A DNA stretch of 64,000 bases from Streptomyces cellostaticus. Its GTDB lineage: Bacteria > Actinomycetota > Actinomycetes > Streptomycetales > Streptomycetaceae. The translations under genes and the position numbers were made by a program. Shown one piece after another: positions 33,221 to 40,035 of the stretch. Every line of letters begins with the position of its first letter. The first letter of the stretch is position 1. The notes beneath the pieces were generated by a model. The model worked only from the letters and a program-made list of their open reading frames with translations, did not search any database and was not told the origin of the DNA. The stretch is from NCBI RefSeq assembly GCF_001513965.1, contig NZ_KQ948020.1:62001-126000 (forward strand). The letters are read 5' to 3'.

Positions 33221-33874
33221 ATGCGTACGCGATCCCTTCTCGCCCTCGCCGGAACCGTCACCGCGCTCACCGTCGCCGCGGCCGTCCCCGCCTCCGCGGA
33301 CGGCACCGCCGTGCTGACCACGGGCAGTGCCGGTGGCACCGCCGCCGCGGTCGGCGACACCCTGACCGCTCCGCTGGCCAGTGGCACCTCCGCCACGCTC
33401 TACTCCAGCGCGACCGGCACCAGCGGCGTCACCTGCACGTCGTCGCAGTTCACCGCCACGGTCACCGGCAACCCGACCGCACCCGGTACGGCCACCGAGT
33501 CGGTCACCGGGCACACCTTCGACAGTGGCAGCTGCACCAGCAACGTCGTCGGCGTGCTCGGCGTCAGCGGCATCACGGTCGACAACCTGCCCTACACCGC
33601 GACGGTCGCCTCCGACGGCACCCTCACCGTCTCGCCGGCCAGCGGCTCCACCATCCAGACCACGGTCAAGCTGCGCACCCTGCTGGGCACCATCACCTGC
33701 GTCTACCAGGCGGCGAGCCTGACCGGGAAGACCGACAACAGCGACAGCAGCATCACCTTCACCAACCAGCAGTTCACGAAGGCCTCCGGTTCGTCGCTGT
33801 GCTTCGCCAGCGGCTACTTCACCGCGAAGTACGCCCCGGTCACCGACGCGGGCGCCCGGGTCTACGTCAACTGA
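33221..33874 (+). CDS. Secreted protein of unknown function
   Basis: 217 residues with a Sec signal peptide (MRTRSLLALAGTVTALTV, cleavage after ASA near residue 27). The mature protein is Thr/Ser/Gly-rich, predicted beta-sandwich, with four cysteines spaced as two likely disulfides (VTCTSS with SGSCTS, and ITCVYQ with SLCFAS). AGGAAAGAGG precedes the ATG. Several streptomycetes encode such proteins in multiple copies, from memory; no catalytic residues are evident. A long structured leader precedes it and it converges with the LPMO gene. Confidence 0.75.
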   Translation: MRTRSLLALAGTVTALTVAAAVPASADGTAVLTTGSAGGTAAAVGDTLTAPLASGTSATLYSSATGTSGVTCTSSQFTATVTGNPTAPGTATESVTGHTFDSGSCTSNVVGVLGVSGITVDNLPYTATVASDGTLTVSPASGSTIQTTVKLRTLLGTITCVYQAASLTGKTDNSDSSITFTNQQFTKASGSSLCFASGYFTAKYAPVTDAGARVYVN

Positions 33875-33892
33875 CCTCCGTACCGAGGATTT

Positions 33893-34813
33893 TCAGCGTC
33901 GCCGCAGACGCAGAACAAGGACGGCGCCCCCCGTGAGCACCAGCACCGCGGCGGCGCCGCCCGCCAGCAACGGCGCCGAGGGGCCCGCGTCCGCGCGGGT
34001 CGCCTCGGCCACCGGCGTGTTGCCGTCGCCGTCGCCCGCCGGTGATGAAGTCCCCTTCTTCCCGGCGGCAGCCGGACTCTCCGGCGAAGGCTTTGCCGCC
34101 GACCCGGCGGGTTGCGGGCTCGCCGCTGCCCGCGAGGGGGCGGGCGTCCTGGTGGCCTTCGCCGCCGCACCCGCACCCTTGAACACCACGTCGGAACACG
34201 AGTAGTACGTGTCCGGCGTACTGCTGTTCTGCCAGATCGTGTACAGCACCTGACGACCCGTCCGGTCCGCGGGAAGTGTCGCCCGGATGTGGTACGCCCC
34301 GTTCGTCAACGGCGGGTCCGTGACCTCCGTGAAGGGGCGCGTGGGCAGGTCGGACCACTTCAGCGGCTTCGCCGGGTCGTAGCCGGGCTTGGTGAGGTAC
34401 AGCCTGAACGTGCCGGTGTGCGCGATCGTCGAGGCGTACGTCATCGTCAGTCCGCCGCCCGGGGTCAGCCGGGTCGCCGGCCAGTCCCGCCGGGCCAGAT
34501 CGAGGCCCCGGTACGCCGGCAGGTTCCCGCTGCACAGCCGGCCGTCCGGGATCACCTGCCGGTCCCGGCCGTTCACCCCCGCCACGCGCAGGTTGTCCCA
34601 CGCGGTGAAGGGGGCGCCGTTCGCGGTGATCGCCGCCCGGCAGGCCGCCGACCGGTTCGCGCTGCCGCCCTCGGGGGAACAGGCGTAGACCCGGCTGACC
34701 GGGTCCGTGGGGGCACCGTGCGCCTGGGCAGACCCCGCCGTCCACGGCAGAAGCAGGAGCGGGGCCACCGCAGCGGCCGCCGTGACGCTCAGGCGGGCGG
34801 TCATCCGAGTCAT
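33893..34813 (-). CDS. Surface-anchored AA10 lytic polysaccharide monooxygenase
   Basis: Copper enzyme that oxidatively cleaves chitin or cellulose. A signal peptide ending SAQA exposes the N-terminal catalytic histidine (HGAPTDPVSRVYACSPEGG); the second copper histidine is in TIAHTGTFRLYLTKPGYD. The C-terminus is distinctive: a Pro/Ala/Ser/Lys-rich linker, a transmembrane helix (LLAGGAAAVLVLTGGAVLVL) and a RLRRR stop-transfer, so the catalytic domain would stay on the cell surface. No LPXTG motif is seen. ATG 34813 has GAGGAGA upstream. It is divergent from the cprB-like gene. Confidence 0.85.
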   Translation of the reverse strand: MTRMTARLSVTAAAAVAPLLLLPWTAGSAQAHGAPTDPVSRVYACSPEGGSANRSAACRAAITANGAPFTAWDNLRVAGVNGRDRQVIPDGRLCSGNLPAYRGLDLARRDWPATRLTPGGGLTMTYASTIAHTGTFRLYLTKPGYDPAKPLKWSDLPTRPFTEVTDPPLTNGAYHIRATLPADRTGRQVLYTIWQNSSTPDTYYSCSDVVFKGAGAAAKATRTPAPSRAAASPQPAGSAAKPSPESPAAAGKKGTSSPAGDGDGNTPVAEATRADAGPSAPLLAGGAAAVLVLTGGAVLVLRLRRR

Positions 34814-34924
34814 CCGGAACGTCTCCTCGGCGGGCGCGGGAACGGGGTCTGCCGTGTCCAGTACGGGGAACCCGTCCGCCGCGTTCAGCCGTCCCCCGGC
34901 GGCTACGGGGGGCCGGTCGGCGAG

Positions 34925-34948
34925 AGTTGCAGACCGGCCCGTTTGTTT
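34925..34948 (+). promoter_or_regulatory. ARE-like gamma-butyrolactone receptor site 1
   Basis: The segment ending GACCGGCCCGTTTGTTT matches the ARE consensus as I recall it (ANAWACNNACY-NNN-CGGTTTKTTT) at about 15 of 18 specified positions. It lies 112-135 bases upstream of the LPMO start and about 300 bases upstream of the cprB-like start. It also resembles the published CprB target around CCCGTTT. Confidence 0.45.
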
Positions 34949-35202
34949 TCTGATCTGCCTCAAGGTCCGGCGGGGAGCGGCCCCTGTGCCCTGTGTGGCG
35001 GCGGTCAAAGGTTTGGAGACCGTCGACCGTTGGCTTCCGGAAACAGGCAGAGACCGCTGTATCGAAGCCTTATACCGTCGTCGGTTTGCTAATTGCAAAG
35101 ATCGTGCCCCGGTGTCGTAGGTGCGAGTGGCGCGTCTCCGACCCAATGTCGGCCCAGTCGACTCCCAAAGCCGCTCAGTGAGTTATTGTAGGCGTGGAGT
35201 TA

Positions 35203-35226
35203 AAACAAACCGCGTGTCCCGTTCGC
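35203..35226 (-). promoter_or_regulatory. ARE-like gamma-butyrolactone receptor site 2
   Basis: On the minus strand CGGTTTGTTT (35212-35203) matches the right half of the ARE consensus at all ten positions; the left half fits less well (about 14 of 18 in total). It is 25 bases upstream of the cprB-like start codon, the usual place for autoregulation by these receptors. A further half-site CGGTTTG lies at 35082-35088. Confidence 0.45.
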
Positions 35227-35250
35227 ATGGGATGCGAGGAGGGTGAGTCG

Positions 35251-35898
35251 ATGGCGAGGCAATTGCGCGCTGAGCAGACCCGAGCGACGATCATTACGGC
35301 CGCCGCCGATCTGTTCGACCGTCAGGGCTACGAATCCACCAGTCTGAGTGACATCGTCGGGCACGCGCAGGTGACCAAGGGGGCGTTGTACTTCCACTTC
35401 GCCGCCAAGGAGGACCTGGCCCACGCGATCCTGGAACTCCAGGCCAAGGCGGCTCAGCAGGTGATGGCCGACAGCGAGGGCCGTGGCTGCTCCTCCCTGG
35501 AGTCCCTGATGCGCACCACGTTCGCCATGGCCCGGCTCGCCGTGGAGGACCCGGTACCGCGCGCCGGACTCCGCCTCGCCACGGCGGACGTCACCCTGCG
35601 GCCACCGCTCAGGCATCCCTTCACCGAGTGGCTGGACTTCGCCACCCTGAAGTTCAGCGGCGCCGTCAAGGAGGCCGACGTGCACACCGAGATCGACGTG
35701 GGCGTGGTCGCTCATTCCCTCGTCTGCTTCTTCGTCGGCACCCGGGTCGCCGGCCGCTCCCTGGAGCCGGTCGGGCGGCTGCCCCGCAGAGTGGCGGAGA
35801 TGTGGCTCCTCATGGTCCGGGGCCTGGTGCCGGTGCATCGCCGCCCCCGTTATCTGACCCTCGCCACGCAGCTGGAGCGAGAGATCAGAACCGGCTGA
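35251..35898 (+). CDS. cprB: CprB-like gamma-butyrolactone receptor (TetR family)
   Basis: TetR-fold repressor of 215 residues. The N-terminal helix-turn-helix (MARQLRAEQTRATII, SLSDIVGHAQVTKGALYFHF, AAKEDLAHAIL) is typical of ArpA/ScbR/CprB receptors that release DNA on binding a gamma-butyrolactone-type signal. The ligand-pocket tryptophan falls at residue 127 (HPFTEW), as in S. coelicolor CprB, which it closely resembles from memory. ATG 35251 has GAGGAGGG upstream; a GTG at 35194 would add 19 unlikely residues. No butyrolactone synthase gene is in the window. As in S. coelicolor, geosmin synthase is nearby. Confidence 0.88.
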   Translation: MARQLRAEQTRATIITAAADLFDRQGYESTSLSDIVGHAQVTKGALYFHFAAKEDLAHAILELQAKAAQQVMADSEGRGCSSLESLMRTTFAMARLAVEDPVPRAGLRLATADVTLRPPLRHPFTEWLDFATLKFSGAVKEADVHTEIDVGVVAHSLVCFFVGTRVAGRSLEPVGRLPRRVAEMWLLMVRGLVPVHRRPRYLTLATQLEREIRTG

Positions 35899-35910
35899 AC
35901 CGCGCGATAC

Positions 35911-35932
35911 GGTGACGGGCATGCCCGTCACC
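35911..35932. promoter_or_regulatory. 22-bp perfect palindrome spanning the DUF89 start codon
   Basis: The sequence GTGACGGGCATGCCCGTCAC (35912-35931) is a perfect palindrome, extended by one further G/C pair on each side. The central ATG is the probable start codon of the DUF89 gene. It lies 13 bases after the cprB-like stop. As RNA it would fold into a hairpin that hides the start; as DNA it could be a dimeric repressor site. Confidence 0.5.
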
Positions 35933-37120
35933 CCCGCCGCGCCCGTGCTCCTCGGCAACGAACCCGGCTCGTTCCCGCACAGCGTGCTGGCCGAGCGGCA
36001 TCCCGCGATCATCCGGCAGGTCCGGGACGCCTTCCCGTACGGCCCCGGGCAGCACCGCGCGCTGGACGAGCTGCTGAAGAGCTGTACCGAAGGCGTGATC
36101 GAACCGCTGCCCGAGGACGCGGGGGACCGGGACCGGTGGCGTGCCTGGGGGCTGGACGACTACGCCGGCCGGTCCTGGTTCGACGTGCCCTGGCTGTGGT
36201 CCGAGAGCTACTTCTACCGTCGGCTGCTCGGCGCCGTCGGCCACGTCGGCCCGGGCGCCTGGCAGGGCATCGACCCCTTCCGCCCGTTCAAGCGGGCCGA
36301 ACTCGACGCCCCGGAGACCGACGAGGAACTGGCCGCACTCGACGCGCTCCAGGACCGGCCGGAGGAGGAACGCGCCCGCGCCCTGCTGCACGGCTCGCTG
36401 TGGGGCAACCGCGCCGACCTCGGCTTCCGCCTCTCCGCCGCCGGCACCGAGGCCGCGGAGCCGGCCCCCGCCCTGGTCGCCGACGACAGCGAGACCCTGT
36501 GGTCGCTGCTGCCGCCCTCCGGCACGGGCACGCTCTGCCTGGTCGCGGACAACGCGGGCCGCGAACTCGTCCCCGACCTGCTCCTGATCGCCCATCTCCT
36601 CGCCGAGGGGCGGATCGGCCGGGCCGTCCTGCACGTCAAGCCGTACCCGTACTACGTCTCCGACGCCACGGCCGCCGACGTGGTCGACGCCCTGCAACGC
36701 CTGGCCGCGGCGCCGGGCGCGGCCGCCGGGTACGCGCGCGTGCTCTGGTCGGCCATGGCCGACGGCCGCCTCACCGTACGCGCCCACCCCTTCTCCTGCG
36801 CCCCGCTGCCGTACGCCGATCTGCCGGACGATCTGCGCGCCGAGTTCGCCTCGGCCACGCTGACCCTCTTCAAGGGCGACCTCAACTACCGCCGTCTGGT
36901 GGGCGACCGGCTGTGGCCGCCCACCACGCCGTTCCAGGACGTGACCGCCTGGTTCCCCGGGCCCGTCGCCGCCCTGCGCACCCTGAAGTCCGACGTGATC
37001 ACCGGCCTGTCCGCACCCACCGAGTCCGCGCTGGTCGCGGCACAGGGCCGACGCTGGCGCACCGGCGGCACCCATGCGCTGATCCAGGTGAACGCCTCAA
37101 GCGAGATGCACAGGAAGTGA
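35921..37120 (+). CDS. DUF89/ARMT1-family damage-control phosphatase
   Basis: About 399 residues. Family motifs are visible: VADNAGRELVPDLLL (metal-binding Asp-Asn), FKGDLNYRRLVGD and LKSDVITGL near the C-terminus. ARMT1/DUF89 proteins are metal-dependent phosphatases that remove damaged or excess phosphometabolites; the substrate here is unknown. ATG 35921 is chosen (MPVTPAAPVLLG); an in-frame GTG at 35912 is possible. Neither has a clear ribosome-binding site, and a perfect palindrome covers the start. It probably reads through from cprB and converges with the P450 gene, overlapping its end by 24 bases. Confidence 0.8.
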   Translation: MPVTPAAPVLLGNEPGSFPHSVLAERHPAIIRQVRDAFPYGPGQHRALDELLKSCTEGVIEPLPEDAGDRDRWRAWGLDDYAGRSWFDVPWLWSESYFYRRLLGAVGHVGPGAWQGIDPFRPFKRAELDAPETDEELAALDALQDRPEEERARALLHGSLWGNRADLGFRLSAAGTEAAEPAPALVADDSETLWSLLPPSGTGTLCLVADNAGRELVPDLLLIAHLLAEGRIGRAVLHVKPYPYYVSDATAADVVDALQRLAAAPGAAAGYARVLWSAMADGRLTVRAHPFSCAPLPYADLPDDLRAEFASATLTLFKGDLNYRRLVGDRLWPPTTPFQDVTAWFPGPVAALRTLKSDVITGLSAPTESALVAAQGRRWRTGGTHALIQVNASSEMHRK

Positions 37121-38359
37121 TTTGAGACCGTTGATGAAGTTGGATACGAGCCGCCCGGCCGGACCTGCGGGGCGCAGGCCGGGAAGGGCACGCAGCACCT
37201 CCTCGTAGAGCACCCGCAGTTGCAGCCGGGCGAAGTGGGCACCCAGGCACACATGCGGGCCGTCCCCGAAGGACACGTGCGGGTTGGGCGTGCGGGCGAG
37301 GTCCAGCCGGCCGGGATCGGCGAAGACGCGCTCGTCCCGGTTGGCCGAGGCATGGAACACGACGATCTTGTCGCCCGCCCCGATCCGGCGGCCGGCCAGC
37401 TGGGTGTCCTGTGCGGCCGTCCGGCGGAAGGTGAGCACGGGCGGGTGCCAGCGCAGCAACTCGTCGGCCGCAGACTGTATGCCAACCTTCCCGGCGCGCA
37501 GCAGCTCGTACGCCTCCGGATGCTCGGCCAGGGCCAGCAGTCCGCCGGGGGCCGCGCTGCGCACGGTGTCGTTGCCCGCGACGGTGAGCAGGAAGAAGAA
37601 CATCTCCAGTTCGGCGTCGGCGAGTTCCGCGTCGTTGGCGAGTGTCGTCATCATGTCGTCTGCGGGATGTCGTCGTTTGTATGCAGCCAACTGTCCGGCA
37701 TAGGCGAACATGTCCCGCAACATCGCCGGCGAACGCGGATTGACCGGCTTGCCCGCCGCGTCCAGCACCGGGACACCGGCCTCGTCCGGATCCTGGTAGC
37801 CGATGACCCGCTGCGTCCACCGCAACAGCAGCCGCCGGTCGCTCTCCGCAACCCCCAGCAGATCGGCCAGGTTGAGCAGCGCGTACTCGTCGGTGACGGC
37901 GGCGACCAGGTCGGCCGTGCCGTCGCCCGACCGGGCCTCGTCCAGCGCCCGGTCGAGCAGGGCGCGTGCCCGCTCGCGTGCGACCGCCGCGAACCGTGCG
38001 ATGCGGCCCGGCGTGAACGCACGGCTCACCAGCCGCCGCAGCCGGCCGTGCTGCGGCGGATCCTGATTGAGCATCATGCGCCGGATGAACGGCAGGTCCT
38101 CCGGGTCGGGGTCCCGGATCTGGGTCGCGCCGAGGCAGGAGGAGTACGTCGCCGAGTCCTTGAGCACGCGGACCACGTCCGTGTGCCGGGTCACCGCCCA
38201 GAATCCAGGTCCCTCCGGCCAGCCCAGCACCTCCGGTTCGTCCTGCCAGGCGACCGGGTGGTGGTCGCGCAGTACGCGGTAGTCGGCGTACGGCACCCCG
38301 GCGGCGTACCGGCGCGGGTCGAAGACGTCGGGCACCGGCGGTGCCTCGCGTACACTCAC
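37097..38359 (-). CDS. Cytochrome P450
   Basis: Soluble bacterial class I P450, 420 residues. I-helix motif AGNDTVRS, ExxR in DELLRWHPP and haem-binding FGDGPHVCLG with the cysteine ligand are intact, as is the HGRLRRLVSRAF arginine region. It starts at GTG 38359, inside the stop of the upstream alpha/beta hydrolase (GTGA), so the two are coupled. No ferredoxin or ferredoxin reductase gene is adjacent. The substrate is unknown; closeness to geosmin synthase is suggestive only. Confidence 0.92.
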   Translation of the reverse strand: MSVREAPPVPDVFDPRRYAAGVPYADYRVLRDHHPVAWQDEPEVLGWPEGPGFWAVTRHTDVVRVLKDSATYSSCLGATQIRDPDPEDLPFIRRMMLNQDPPQHGRLRRLVSRAFTPGRIARFAAVARERARALLDRALDEARSGDGTADLVAAVTDEYALLNLADLLGVAESDRRLLLRWTQRVIGYQDPDEAGVPVLDAAGKPVNPRSPAMLRDMFAYAGQLAAYKRRHPADDMMTTLANDAELADAELEMFFFLLTVAGNDTVRSAAPGGLLALAEHPEAYELLRAGKVGIQSAADELLRWHPPVLTFRRTAAQDTQLAGRRIGAGDKIVVFHASANRDERVFADPGRLDLARTPNPHVSFGDGPHVCLGAHFARLQLRVLYEEVLRALPGLRPAGPAGRLVSNFINGLKSLPVHLA

Positions 38360-39147
38360 GCCGGCTCGCCCTCGCCCGCCGCGTCCGCCCGCAGGAAGTC
38401 CTCCACCGCGCGGATCAGCTCCAGCGGAGTCTCGTCCATGGCGTAGTGCCCGGCGCCGGGCAGCCCCACGAGTTCGGCGCGCGGATACCAGGACATCCAT
38501 GTCTGCCGCATCAGCGCCGGGGACAGCGCCGGATCGAGTTCGCCGGCCACCGCCAGCGCGGGCACCTCGCAGCCCTCGACGTCGGCGCGGAAGTCGTCCC
38601 CCGCCCACGAGTCGAGCCAGGCCCGGAACGCCTTGGCGTCGCTGCACTCCAGCGAGCGGTCGACCATCCGGTCGAGCCAGGCGGCGGGGCGGCGGCCCCC
38701 GGTGGTGAAGTCGATGATCGCGCGCCGGTTCTCCGGCTTGTGCGCCGCGTCCGTGAACAGTACGCCCTGCTCGCCGGGCAGCGGCAGCCCCGAGGCGGGC
38801 ACGGGGGAGACGCCGACGATCCGGCGCAGCCGGTGCGGGGCGACCGACAGCAGCCGTTGCGCCACCGCCCCGCCCATGGAGTGCCCGATCACCGAGAACC
38901 GCTCCCAGCCCAGCCGGTCGGCCAGCTCCACCAGGTCCACGGCCGCCTCGGTCGTCGTATAGGAGCCCACGGCGTCCCTGGCCCCGCCGTAGCCGCGCAG
39001 ATCGACCAGGACGTAGGTGAAGGCGGTGCGGTCGAGGTCCGGCAGGACGGCGGCGTAGGCGGTCCGGTCGGCGAACCAGCCGTGCACGGCGAACACCTGG
39101 TGGGCGCCGTCGCCGTGCACCTCATGGGGCAGCACGAAGGAGGTCAT
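38356..39147 (-). CDS. Alpha/beta hydrolase
   Basis: 263 residues. Nucleophile elbow GHSMGG, oxyanion-side HGWF, acid in GELDPALSP and catalytic His in GAGHYAMDE complete the triad. Start ATG 39147 (MTSFVLPHEVHG); upstream in-frame sequence is Arg/Pro-rich and not conserved-looking. First gene of the two-gene operon with the P450. It probably hydrolyses an ester or lactone; no closer prediction is possible. Hydrolysis of a lactone signal is conceivable given the nearby receptor, but this is speculation. Confidence 0.85.
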   Translation of the reverse strand: MTSFVLPHEVHGDGAHQVFAVHGWFADRTAYAAVLPDLDRTAFTYVLVDLRGYGGARDAVGSYTTTEAAVDLVELADRLGWERFSVIGHSMGGAVAQRLLSVAPHRLRRIVGVSPVPASGLPLPGEQGVLFTDAAHKPENRRAIIDFTTGGRRPAAWLDRMVDRSLECSDAKAFRAWLDSWAGDDFRADVEGCEVPALAVAGELDPALSPALMRQTWMSWYPRAELVGLPGAGHYAMDETPLELIRAVEDFLRADAAGEGEPA

Positions 39148-39272
39148 GCGCCTACCGTGGCCCGGGCGCGGGGGCTCGGCAAGGGCGCGGACGGGGCATG
39201 GCGGCGGTCGCCGGGATGTCGGATCGCGTATCGCGCACCGGACGGGACGGGCACAGGGAAGAAGAGGACGGC

Positions 39273-39916
39273 ATGCGCATCGGAGTGGCACCGCACCGGT
39301 ACGACCCCGTTGTCCTCGCCCACCAGACCGCCACGCTCGGCCGACTCTCCCGTGGCCGCTTCACGATGGCACCGGCTGGGACACCGTGGAGTTCGCGGCC
39401 GTCGGCGCCTCCTTCGCCGGGCGCGGCCGCCGTGCCGACGAACAGCTCACCGTCGTACGGCGGTGGTGGCGCGGCGACGACGACGCGGCGCGACGCGGCG
39501 TGCTGCCCCGCGCCGAGGGCGGTCCGCCCGTCTGGATCGGCGGACAGAGCGACGCGGCCCTGCGCCGTGCCCTGCGGCACGGCGACGCATGGCACGGCGC
39601 GGGCGTCGATGGCGTACAACTCGCCCGGGTTCGTGAGAAGTTGACGACCCGCGCCGAAGGGGCCGACCGGGACCCGGCCACCCTGGCACCGACCGCGGGC
39701 CTGTTCCTGCTCCCGCCGGGCTTCCCGGCCGCCGTCGACCTCCCCGGACGCCCCCTGGGCGGCACGGACGCGAGCGCGGAGAGCGTACGGGGCGAGCGGG
39801 GGCGCCTGGCGGAAGGGGCCCTGTCGTCCGCCTCCCTGTGGCTGCCGGTCACCACGGAGGCGCTCCCGGACGCGCCGGCCTGGACCGCCGAGGAGATCCT
39901 TCGGCACTCGTCGTGA
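39273..39916 (+). pseudogene. Broken LLM-class flavin-dependent oxidoreductase
   Basis: The sequence begins MRIGVAPHRYDP and continues VVLAHQTATLGRLSRGRF, which in intact F420/FMN luciferase-like enzymes are separated by about 90 residues, so an internal piece is missing. At about 39373 the frame shifts; the other frame continues GWDTVEFAAVGASFAGRGRRADEQ, VWIGGQSDAALRRA and a normal C-terminus to 39916. With a large deletion and a frameshift no functional protein is expected. It lies directly upstream of geosmin synthase. Confidence 0.8.
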
Positions 39917-40035
39917 GCGAAGGCCAACGCCACGGAAACCCGCGGAAGTTCCCCGTCCCGACGGCAGTTCACGCGATGGTGTGATCATGTGCTGCGCGGA
40001 GGATGGCCCTCCCGGACCCCGGGTAGGGCCCCGCC

